NCBI GenBank assembly: GCA_003344405.1
Contig: NOWV01000222.1
Span: 47,428-111,427, forward strand
Direction of reading: 5' to 3'
DNA: 64,000 nt
Source of the DNA: Trichoplax sp. H2
Lineage: Eukaryota > Placozoa > Uniplacotomia > Trichoplacea
Made by a program: the position numbers and the translations under genes. Positions within the stretch are counted from its first letter, which is position 1, and the number at the start of each line of letters is the position of its first letter. Of the stretch, positions 27,246-39,900 are shown one piece after another. The notes under the pieces were generated by a model that had not been told where the DNA came from, did no database searches, and was given only the letters and a program-made list of their open reading frames with translations.

Positions 27246-27295
27246 CTGTTGAAGAGGAGAAAGCTGCGGAAGTTGACTCACACGAAGAATTATAA
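27246..27295 (+). CDS. CRELD: alternative CRELD last exon ending in HEEL
   Basis: After a ttttcag acceptor this 50-nt exon reads (A)VEEEKAAEVDSHEEL and a stop. If the preceding exon is spliced at 26,467 (ACAAATG|GTATTG), the phase is exact (G + CT = Ala), and both transmembrane helices are removed with the intron. The product would be a 315-residue soluble protein with an acidic tail and a KDEL-like C-terminus. Vertebrate CRELD2 is soluble and ends in an (R/H)EDL-type ER-retention tetrapeptide, so this matches the CRELD2 layout. The donor is weaker than consensus; use of the exon is inferred. Confidence 0.65.
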
Positions 27296-30200
27296 AATTT
27301 GATAGAAATGATATGACGTGTATGCTAGTGAGCTTATTTATATTGCATTGATTTGATAGACTTCCATAATACATTTTAATGAAAGATAATTACGAGGAAG
27401 TGCTTTATTAAAGCTGTTTTATTGAGCCTACATCTATTATATTTTTTTAATATCATCAGCATAAGCCTATACATGTGCCCATGTAACACCAATGTTGCTA
27501 TAATGATGACAGATGTTGTAAAACTCTACATTTTAACTGATCTCCTAATTGTTATGTGTAACTGCCTTGACTAAGCTCTGTCTCCCTGTATAACATGTAT
27601 AACGATTGCTTTTGATGGTTCATTCCAGTACTTCATTCCGCGGGTTCGCTTGTAAAACTAAAGAGACCCTCAGATGTTGATACATCCATTCAGTAGTTAG
27701 ATCATACATACAAATTTAAAGAGAAATTAGTCTTTTTGACTTGCAATAGTCGATTAATAGTAATAGATAACCTATGCTAATCATATCGAAATGATATCTA
27801 GTCGATTTTATATTAACGATAAAATCCCATATGCTTTGAAGTGCTTATTAATAGTGATAGTGAAAGAACTTCTTCCAAGTTATTGTGAATTTCATCTATT
27901 GTTGTGAATTTATTAACCAAGTTTGCCAAATATGGTATCGGCTTGAAACAAAATTTGATTTCATACCTTGGGATCGAAGATTAGTATTTTTAATGGTTAG
28001 TTCAGGATAATGTGTAGCTTGAAATCACCTAGTACTGCATTAACTAGCTAATAATTGATAATTAACGGAAGTTCAAATTTTAATGACTCGAAAACTTGTA
28101 TCTTATCCTGTCGTCATTTGTTAGATGATGAGAATTAAAATAATAAATAAGGATAAGAATTTTTTTATCATATATAACAAACATGAAGCACAGGTGTAAA
28201 ACAGCTTAGGATCTCCTAGATACAGGACCTCTATTTAATATAAATAATTCGATAGATTTACCATTACAACAACGAATCAATCATCATTTTTCAATTGAAG
28301 TTATACCGTGATTGGTCGCAATAATCTCATCATTACCGTTGACGACAAATAATGTAATATAATACACTATAGAATAATATACATGAATTCGGATAGACTG
28401 CATCCCGTTGCAATAAGCAGCTGGGACTGGCCATAGACAATAGATATCATCTTCAATAGAATATCATTAAACAACAGGACGTATCAATTTATTTAAATTA
28501 ATCCAATTAATCGTATTGGAATACTTGAAATTTAGCATTTGCAAACTACCGATCAAACATCATATAAGCATTATGCATCCGCTCTAAGGTTGAGATCGAT
28601 AATTCTTCGATTTCATCCTTGAAAGGAGAGGGAAAATTCGATCGACCACATGGCCATTACTACTCCAGTCGTTGCAATTTTAATTGTAGCGTGGGTAAGT
28701 AGACACCACGTTTGAAAAATAATATCTATGAGCTGACTAACAAAAGCCAGCTAGTGATTTAGGAAAGTGAAAATTCCAGTTAAAAAATGGAGTCAGTGTC
28801 TTACAGTTCAGAAACAGATTAAAGGATCCATTACTTGAAAGGCGTCCATCATAGATGGATATTGATACTACTGCAGCTTTGATAACTTCCAGTTTGATTT
28901 ACGTGTTACCTAAATGTTCAATAATTTCTAGATTAATTCTCGACAGCCTTAATCAATTTTAATGCATAAATGTATATCTAACTTTAGCATGTAGTCAAAT
29001 AATTGTACTGCACGACTGTATTATATCACAATAATTCTTGCATGAAAACGATCTAAAATTTTTACTGTTTCATATAAAATACTGTTAATAATATTCTAAG
29101 CATAAAACATCCCTGAAGTTAGACACATAATAATGGTCCAGCTACGTAAAATAAGTTGTGCAGTCTAAAACTAGTTGTGGCGTAAAAATCATTCAAATGC
29201 CGTAGATAGAGTACCGTAATTATATTTATGCATGAAAAATTTTAGCTAAACGTCATTTACCTGTTAATGCCATTTTGGAGTGATAAATTGATACCATGTA
29301 CGCTATCCGTAAGACTGCAGCAACTAATTTGTTAGATACCAGCTCATCAATAACGGTAGCGTATACCGTAGTTAAAGCATACCTTCACCAGTCAGCAGGA
29401 ATCTTGCATATTTTTTAGCTAATAGCTGGTAGTAAATTAAATGCATATCTTTGCATTTAGTACCAGCTACATTGTAATTATTGTAGCTGTTATATTGAGC
29501 CCGGATTCCTTTATTTCCCAAGAAGTCATTATTTTTTGCTATAAAGCGCTAATCAATTGTGCTCGACTATCGAATATCATAATCTTCGAATAACACAGAT
29601 AATTATCTCTATTTGATTTTAGCAAGACTTTCGTTTTGTATCTGCTATGACAAGTATTGCCTTCAAAGTGTCTTACATTGCTAAATCATGAATACCTAAG
29701 TGAAAATTACATAACTACAAACTTTAACGATTTTATAGCACTGTTTATCTGAACCGCACTATAGTACTGCTTTGAAATCTGCTCAAGTAAAATAAATTGT
29801 TGCAGTAACTATAGATATGTTTGCTGTCGTAGATGCAAATTTATGCTGTTAAAAATACTTAAAGCGAAGCTTTTAGATTTGTTGAGTAATATTTTATCGA
29901 CCAACCTGCTATGAGATACTTGTTATTTCTGCGTTATGAAAATAGACTTAGATTTAAAAGTATAGCGCAAAACCAAGAGTAGTCACGTAGCCTTGAACTT
30001 AGGAAGTACCATACGTTACTTAAATATTTCATTATCCTTAAAAATATTAATTAATTAATTAGGTATGGATCAATTTCACATCGACATTTTCTTCCAAATG
30101 CGAGTGCTGCAGTGATTGAAAAGTGCTTGCATAGAAATGATCAAAGACAGTAATTAAAGTATCAATGCAAAAGCAATATTTTTATATATATTATACGAAC

Positions 30201-30995
30201 GAGATTGAAAAACAAAGTTTCTACATTAAAAAAAGCAACCGAAGTAGTTAATTCTGGTTCTTTCTAAATATGTGCCATTTTAGGTTGCAATCTTTTACGT
30301 CTACACGTAGCAAAATAATTCGAATCATGTTTACGCATTTATAATATTGATCGGTAGTAGTTATTTTCACCTCGATAGAAACAAGAACAGTAACCTAAGT
30401 AAAATAAATGAATCATATTGATATATTTCTATGTTTGAAATTGTGCATGAGCTCATTTCAGCCCTGGTTAGGGACCACTTAATTTGTAATTAGTATATAT
30501 TGTCGACATGATTGCTGTCATAAATTCACAGCCTTGCATTTTCAATAGCATAGGAAATTAATAGAATTTCATTGATTAATAATTATTATTTGGTTTATCG
30601 AACCTTATAGACTAAATTATTTCTGCTTGATTAACTTTTAACAGTAAATAGAAAATGCTTTATACAAAGATAATTAATATTTTTTGACTTAATTCTATCT
30701 TCGAATTATCATCTATAGATTGTTTCGTATGGACTCTTTGCAGGTAATCCTCAAATCTGTTTAATAATTATTTATCTAGCATTTCGTTTTATTAATAAAT
30801 AGAAAGATAGCTGCAAAAGTAGGTTAAAAGGCTTCTTTTAATAATCGTACCCCTACTGTGCATGAAATTTGGAGAAATTTAAATGTTTTAAAAGGCTGAA
30901 ATTTTAATTACTTGTGAATAGTTAGGAGTAAATATCAAAGCCATAAAAGAGTTTGAGATATTAATTAATCTCGATATTTCATTTCGATATTATAG
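27296..30995. other. intergenic / 5' region before the plus-strand receptor
   Basis: No assigned exon lies here except one candidate signal-peptide exon at 28,650-28,694, listed separately. Sequence is AT-rich with scattered short repeats. Confidence 0.4.
28650..28694 (+). other. candidate signal-peptide exon of the plus-strand receptor
   Basis: ATG at 28,650 opens MAITTPVVAILIVAW, a short hydrophobic stretch, followed directly by a strong donor (gtaagt). It would suit the first exon of the receptor, which otherwise lacks a signal peptide. The exon ends in phase 0, whereas the next visible candidate exon (30,996-31,028) needs phase 1, so an intermediate exon would be required. Tentative. Confidence 0.3.
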
Positions 30996-33900
30996 ACGGT
31001 GCTGAAGTCAATACCACGGGCGTAGGAGGTAAAGTAAAGTAATAATTAATATGCATATAAGATAGCCTTAATTATTCAGAAGTTAAATTCCAATGGCAGT
31101 GCAATTTTCTTTCGATTAAGTACTTACTATGAAAAGATACGAAAAAACTTTAAGTAACTTTTTATTTTAGAAATTGACAATAATAATTTAATTTACCTAA
31201 GATTTGATATAAAATTGCTAAAAGCATTTCAAATCAATTGAATACAATGAATTGCTCCTTGCTCGTTACATATTCAAATATTAAACTGTAACTCATTTAT
31301 AAGCTTTCATCGACTTTGATATCATGCTTGCAATCTAAAACTAATTTGTATGACTTCTGTAAGCTCACAAATGTACATAACAATCATATCTGTTTCACTT
31401 TGCAATTGTAATCAATTAAATGTAAGGTACTGGCTCTTTCTTGTTACTTTCGGACATTGTGATATGTATGTTTACATACATATATAAATTATGATATTAC
31501 ATCTACCATAAGACAAATTATCACATTGATTATAATGGAATTGTTGTTTTATCATACTAGTCGAACTCTTGCTCGTGATACTTCGTACTTTACACTAATA
31601 CTTTTTATTTTGCATTTAGTATCCAAGTTTCTTTTAAATTTCTACTCTTATTTAACGATAGCTTTTTTCCTCAGCATATCTTGAAATATAGTACATGCCC
31701 GATTTGATCATATCTAGACATCTAATAAATACCTTTATAATTGATAGACGACCTGCTATTCAATAGTAAAACGAAACTTTAACTTTAATTTATTTAGAAA
31801 CAAATAATTACTTAATTTCATTTGATCATACCATTCCCTCGAGCGGCTATAGAAGCAATCATTAAGATGTTTGACGACCATAGCTTTCTAGCAAATACCT
31901 AAAACGAAGCCATGATGTAATCTGACAATCAGAGTAACGGAATTATATTCCATTACAGCATATTGCAGCACGTACAAATTCCATATCCTTAGATATGTTC
32001 CAATCTATTACACGAGTCATATAAATCTTATTTATTAACTAAACTTCGATATCAAAAAATATCTTGATAATGCATTTATGATAATATATTATTTCTAAGA
32101 AGTTGATGTTTAAGGTCGATATTTTGTTTGTTAACTGCCTATTTAGTAAATGGATGATTACTTTATGTGAGAGCTGTTATTGTTAGAAACGAACAATTTT
32201 TAAAAGAAAAGAAGTAAAACTTTTTGTAGATTGTAACAATATGATATTTGTTATCTAATTGCAAAATTACCGTATACAGTATGCTAGCTAGTTTTTAAGA
32301 ACATACCTGCCTTATCGCTAATACAACAAAAGATGTTTTGTAATTTATTTCCAACAATTTTATAAAAGAAACTGCATATTACATCTGATTGAAGTTAAAT
32401 GACAAAATGAATTTATCTTCTATCATCTAAATTCATTTACCTACCGGATAAGATAGGCATCCATCTACAATTACCCTTCCATCTTGTTTGCATAGTAAAT
32501 ATCTACTAGGTCAAAATAGATATAGATATGCAGTAGTTTTTTTATTGCAGATAGCTTTCATTGCTATGACAACTTATTTTATTTTTCTTGCCATTATTCC
32601 TTCGATTGTTTCGGTACCATTACAATTTCCCGGTCATAAATCAATATCGAATTCATTATTAATTGAATGTTTCTGATTGACCTTCAGTCTATTTGCCAAG
32701 AAATTGTATCTAAGAATGACTGATAGTAGATTTTGCTTGTCGATTATAATATCAAAATTTTATTGGATATCTATTGTGATACAATAATTTAGATAAGAAT
32801 AATAGATAGGATTCAATTATTATTACTCATCGCTTTTTATCATATTTTCTTAAGATAAAGTTCATGGTGGTTCATCGTCAATAATCTTTGAATTTATTTC
32901 CGTAATACTAATCTAGCTTGAGTGGATACAAAGTGTGATTATAGTTAAAACATTTGCGTTAAAATTGATGCTAATTAATTCTAATATAACAGCAGTCTTG
33001 TCATTCTACGTTTTAACGAGGTTACTTATTTTTAATCTAAAGTATTTCTTGCAATTTTTCATAAACTAAATCCTGAAATATGTCCGTTAAAATCCTAATG
33101 ATACTTAATGTCTTCCATTTTTTACTTTAGATTGCCCTTATTCCTGGTATAAATATAACAATTCGACATGTATACGCACGATAAATATATTCAAGAATTT
33201 CCATGATGCTCAAGATTATTGTCGTGAACGCTATAATGCCGATTTAATCTACCTTGACACTCGACAAAAAGAAGAATTCGTCACTCGTTATGTGATCGAT
33301 TGGAATTTCCCTGCTTACTGGATCGGATTAAAATATCAATTAGATCTACAGTCACAATTAAATTATTTGTGGTTGGCGACAAATTATACACTCCAAGACT
33401 ACGGTTATACTAATTGGCATAGCCAAGGTCATAATTTAAGTTATGGTCAATGTATTATGACGTTAAATCAAGGCCAACAATGGACCTGGGAAAATAATGG
33501 TTGCCATGATGAGTTTACATTTATATGTGAAGCGAGTAAGTTGAGTAAATAAATCTCTGACATTGAATGATATCAAATGAATACATATTGATACATATTA
33601 TCACTGATTTCTTACTTTCCGATGTCGTCTTAAATAAATACTACGATAGTTTAAATAGAATAGATCGGATCAATAAACTTTAATCACGAATATAGTTCAA
33701 ATTAGCGTTGTTTATTTAATTGATTGGCTAAACTTTGATTAATACCGATGAAATAGCCTTTTCAATAACAATAATTGATGTTATAGATTTTATTCACAAA
33801 CCGAAGTCATTTACTTTGCATTCTTATTTGATATCGTAATAATTTCACTTTTGATATATCAGTAAGGTAAAGCAATTAATTAGTTTATTCGTAAACATAT

Positions 33901-36900
33901 TAGCCTAGTGACAATTATAAAGAATCTTCAGACTATAAATGATTGTACAATCTTGTAAACAGCGAACTTAATTTACCAATATATCCTCTTTCTAAAGTTT
34001 TCAATTCTTACTAAATCATTAGAATATTCATTAATGATGTCATTGCATAGTGCTTGATGATAAAAAATGAACAAAATCAACGATTGAAATAATTTCACTA
34101 TTCAGCTTTGATTGACATAATCAATATCTGGATTAAAATAAAAGAAATTGTTAATGTTGAATTGCAATTATGCATATACTTTCAGATATAACAACTTTGG
34201 ACGTTTACAAAGGTCTCAATTATACATTTACGTCCAATATTACCTTCATCAATTATACTGCACCTAGCCCGCAGCCTCTCAATATTTCTATTAATCTTAC
34301 CGGTAAGAATTATTTTATGATATTAACTTAGTGAACTTAGAACAATGAGTCAGCTCTAATCCTTCAATTCTCTCTTTCCTATCAATTATATATTTATAAT
34401 TATTCCTTAGATATTGACTACCAAAAACCACTTATACCGACAACGCCCAAACCTGTACAGGGTAAGGCTTATAATCTAGAGCTTTCTTTTATAATGCAGC
34501 ATCTGGATGTCTAATTATAGTGATAGGTTTTTATCGTAACAGGTTAACACAGAATTACTGTTACTAACTAATATCATTACACTAACATAAGCAAAATATG
34601 ATACTAATTTCAGGAGACTATGTCAGTACTTTTAGCACAATCTATTATTTATACGCAAGCATTGTATAGGAGCTATTTCCTTTCTGTCGGATAAGTTTTC
34701 ACTTAAACTTTAATTTAATATTTGACATGCATGTATTTAAATATATATAATTTAGGATGCCCCTACGATGGTATTAATTATAATGGAACCTGCATCAAAA
34801 TGATTACCTTGTTTCGCAGTTTTGGTGATGCTAGGAAATTCTGCAAGCGACATTATCAAGGAGACTTAGTATCGATCGAAACACAGGATAAAGAGAGCTT
34901 TATTTTAGTTAATCTAACTGGTGGAGCCTACGGCGCATTTTGGATTGGTTTAAGGCAATATCCAGAACACCCACAGCATGAAAATGAAACTTGGGTTGCA
35001 ACAGGACAACGAATATTAAATAATAACAGTTATACTAATTTTGATAAAGACAATAACTTTTACATTAATAATTTCGATTGCGGTCTTGTTATTCGAACTT
35101 TCGAGGGATATAGATGGGTATATATGAGCTGTGAAATTCCATTAATCTTTGTTTGTCAATATGGTAAGCTATGTGTCGATATAAATTTAGTAGAGTTAGC
35201 AAATACATAGATGCTACTATAGCTTTAGCATTCGCTGGAAAATCATTTCCAATAGTGAAATTGATCACATTTGTTATCATTTCAATCTTAATTAGATTCC
35301 TTTATTCCGACAACAACACCAAATATAGGTATAAATTTATGACACAGTTCGGATTGCCGTGCATTGTTTGATGACTCTAATTTTCTCTCTTATTACATTA
35401 CATTACTGATATTTCTCTAGCAACGACAAATCCTCCAACAACTACTGCAAGTACTCCGGCTGAAGAGAGCAGTAGCTTTCCGTCAACTACCGCTATTTTG
35501 GAAGAAAGTACCAGTTCCTTATTAACAGATTCGAGTACGATTAGAGAAAGTGCTTTGTTATCAGTCACTAGCATCGTTGATATGAGCAGCAGTAGCTCGA
35601 CATCATGGACGAATACTCCAGCCGATAGTGCAAGTTTATTTCTTTCTAGTTCTGTATCCCATGACCAAAGTATGGTTGCGCATATAACAAGTACTACCAT
35701 TTCTAATTCTGATGCAAGTACAAGTTTTCTAGTTTCTAATGTGAACCCATCAGTAACAACTGCAGTTGTTCCTTCAATGATCGCAACTGAAACTTCTAGT
35801 AAATTTACTGGGGTTATAACTTCTAGCACATTTGCAGACATCGCAAGTACTCCTGTATTCGGTGCGACTGCTTCATTATCCAGCCAGAATACTCCTTCAT
35901 CGAGTATAAGTACTCCTTTATCCGTACCAAGTGCCCTAACATCTAGTATGGCTACTCTGACATCCAATATTAATACGCTAGCTATAACCTACAGCTCTTC
36001 AGGAATAATCACAAGTACTACTGCGGTTACAACAACAAATACGACATCGTCATTGAGCTTTTATACCTCATCCTCAATTACAAATACTCCAAGTACAAGT
36101 AATCCAAATACAAATATTCCAAGTACAAATACTCCGAGTCCAACTCCAGCATCATCAGAACCAGTAACCACTAAAACTACTATATTTGCGCCAGCTACTA
36201 ATCCTGTTAATACTATAGCAACCGCTGCTGCAACACCATCCGAAGGGACTCCTTCTTCTACTAGTTCTACTTCTACTTTAACTCCGGTCCTTGTTTTACA
36301 GCAGGTACACAGTTCTTCTGCTTTAACAGACAATGATTGCAATTAACATTTAAGCCAACCTACTGACATTGTTTTAGGCTGAAATTTTAATGCATAAGGA
36401 TACGTATAAACTAGTTTAAATTAGATTTCAGGAAGCTCAATTAACGATCCGGTAGCATCACATTTGCTTTTAATAAACCCTGTTAGTCCGTTTATACATA
36501 ACCATTTCGCAGATATATTATATAGTACATTGAAATCATTTTTTCTTATTTACTCTACTGTAAGAAGATACCATATTTATAATCTTGATATAAAAGCAAA
36601 TTCTAATTAGTCAATAGTAATATATTGCCCAGCATAGTGAAACATTTAAATTATCTCCAATATATAAACTAAAGTAAATTATACCAGGTGCTCGAAGAAT
36701 ATATCCAGTATTTTTAATCTTGATATAAAAATACGTTCTAATTAGTCAATAGTAATATATTACCCAGCATAGTGAAACATTTAAATCATCTCTAAAATAT
36801 AAACTAAACTTAATTATACCAGGTGCTATATTAATGGTTAATTGCGTTGGTTTTGTTAGATAGCTGGGTTATCGGTTAATTCATCGATCCAGAGAGCGAT

Positions 36901-39900
36901 TACGCTTCTAGAGAATTTAGGTTTATCGTTGCAACAACAAAATTTAAATCAAACTATACAGCAAAAGACACTAGCAATTAATGGAATTGTCAGTATCTTG
37001 GAAAAAACTAATTTTATAACAGCTGGAAATAATGAAAAAGAACAGTTAGCTCAGGTTAGATACTTTATGGTGGAAAGTATACTTGTTATTATTACACCTT
37101 ACTTTATAAGGCCGCTAAACTGAATTCAACAGTATGCTACTATGCTCTTACTCACACTAATAACCACAACCATTTTAATTAACAGCAATATATTGACATT
37201 TTAACAACGCTGATGCAAACTACTAATCTACCCGGTGTAAGTTTGCGAATAAGCTTTCTGATTTAATAAGCAAGTTAACAGGACGGAAATGTTAAATAGA
37301 AACCTAAACAGCTAATTTCGTATAACATAGCAAACATCAGAGTTGGGTTTTCAAGTCATGAATGCCGAAGAAAAATTAGGCCAGTATATTGGACAGAGTT
37401 TATTCACTTCTCAATCAATTTCAGCACAAAGTAGTATGATAGGTAAGTAGAATCAATGTTTACTTTTCTGCGGTTATTCATCCCTATTATGCATTTTCAA
37501 AAGCTTGCAATAGTAAATTATATCATTCGATAGCATACTAAAATCATTTTACTTTTAGAGTGTGATACAAGCGTGATTAATTTAAGCGAATAAATTATTC
37601 ATTGCAGCTTTCAAAATTGAAAGTAAAACCGCAGCAGATTTAGCAAAAACAGGATATGAATTATTCTGGCAAGTTGGACCTGAAACAGAATCTCAAGCAG
37701 CAATTGCGCTACCTAAAGAACCTTTTTCATCCTTAGGTAAAATTTACTGCTAAACCATGGTTAATTTGATTGTGCAGGATAAAATTTGTATAATGTTTTC
37801 TTTTTAGAATAGCACACTTCATTTAGACAATCATTGATTCTAATAGACTATAAATTATTAAATTCTCTTTCGAGAATATTATTTACTAACAGTCTGTTGT
37901 ATGTTATTTAATCCATAATAGATCCCGGTACAATTGTTAAAATTAAAGTTTCTCTAAATCGGGAACTATCCAAGTATTTCTCATCCAACGCAACCAATCT
38001 GAAGTAAATTAAATAAATGTTAAATAAAGCTTTTGTACGCGTGAATTTTCAATTTTACAGTAAATCATAGTGATTTGTGCTTATAAGAAACAAAATGCAG
38101 AGACATCTCTGCCCATTACAGTATCAAATTACTTCATCGCAAAAGTATCGTATAAAAGGAACATTGAAGAGCTGAAAACATCTATTATAGCTAAAATTTC
38201 CTTATAACTACGAATAAATGATAATATTTCCTTCATAGTATTAAAACTTGGTAATTAACAAGATCGAATTGCGAGGAATAATGATTCATCTACATATCCT
38301 GGTTTTCTATTGCTAAATTAAAGCGATCTGCAATGATAGTCTTGTTGTCTAGAATTTTTAATTTTACATTGATTTGGGCTAATGAAATATGAATAATGAA
38401 AATTATATCAGTTACGATCGAAGGCTAACATAATCTCTAGTGTTGTAATTTCAGATTAAATAAGCACTTAATATTTAAATACTATTACAAGTCTTATAGT
38501 ATTTTTACTTTGTCAATTCTTAGTAATCAGAATGGCAGTCTGGTATCGGTTATCCTTTCTTGTACAGTTACGCCTGATATACCCATTAACCGCAATTTTC
38601 CCTTAAATTATACTATTCCACATCTGCAGGTAAGACAAATTGTTTCTACAGAATAAGAGAATGGTCAGCAGTAAAGTAGCAAATAATAATTTTATATTTT
38701 AATATCGTGCAGTAAAGTGGTGATATCCTAAAGTATTCTTTTTGCTAGCTCAGTTTAGTTTCAAATTTTTTTCTTTTATCTTCTTCAATAATCTGAATAT
38801 TTCTGCGTAAGTAAAAGGTGCCATGTAAAGTTAATGTTAATTTGAACATTAATTTACTTATAGGTTTCTACTGTAGATCGTAATCGATCCTGCGTCTTTT
38901 GGAAAAACCAAGCGACGTAAATTTTCTAGTCTATGTTTTTCAATACGATTGCTGTTAAAGTTTATTTCTTTATTAACGTTTTCGATGCAGCGATTGAAAA
39001 TATCTTTCTTTATTGTATAGAATAATTATTATTTTATTTATTGCTTGAATTTAGTTCATGGTCATCATCAGGATGTAGAGTATCCGACAACAACAGCAAT
39101 TCAACTGTTACTTCCTGTTCTTGTGATCATTTAACGCATTTTGCTTTATTACTGCAAGTACAGCCGGTAAATTATATAGCCGAAAGATAGAATCTAAGTT
39201 AATTCCGAATTGCTGAGACACCATTAGCGAAAGAGAACATCTGTTTAAGATTCTTACTTTAATGTTGTACTCTTTCCTAATAGGTAGTAGTCAATGTGTC
39301 AACGATAGACTTTACAATTTTAGGATATATGACCTACATCGGAAGTGGAATTTCAATCTTTTGCATTATGACGACCTTGTTCGTTTACAGCTTACTGAGG
39401 TAATGAATGCGTAGTGTAATATGAAGAGTGCACAATAAATACTGAATTTAATATAATGAGTACAACTTTGAAACTATTTACAATACATATATTTCCTATT
39501 AAGATTTAATTGTAGTAAATGGTATCATTTCTTGATGACTAGGTTGAAAGGTGAAAGATTCATCGTCCATCGAAATTTATTACTTGCCCTTATGGTTGCA
39601 CAAGTATCATTAATTATTGCAACAACCGGGGCAAATCATAAGGTTAGTCCTGGCGAAGGCAGAAGTTTACTGTAATATTCCTTTACTTTTTATCAATTTG
39701 TAATCAAAATCTTTTTATCGAAATTGGTTTAGATACTATGCCAAATTTCTGCTGTTCTATTGCATTTCTTTTATTTGGCAACGTTTAGCTGGATGTTAGT
39801 CGAAGGCATCCATCTATATTTTGCTATTATTGCGGTATACAGCCATAAAAGTAAATTGCAAATTTATTTTGGAGTTGGATGGGGTAATTTGAAATTGACT

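Noticed and set aside
32488-32676. 62-codon frame with a hydrophobic stretch, considered as the receptor signal peptide
   Set aside because: No donor in the needed phase was seen before the first lectin exon, and it would place a long charged segment before the hydrophobic core.
35398-35967. 189-codon minus-strand open frame
   Set aside because: Shadow of the Ser/Thr-rich stalk exon of the plus-strand receptor.
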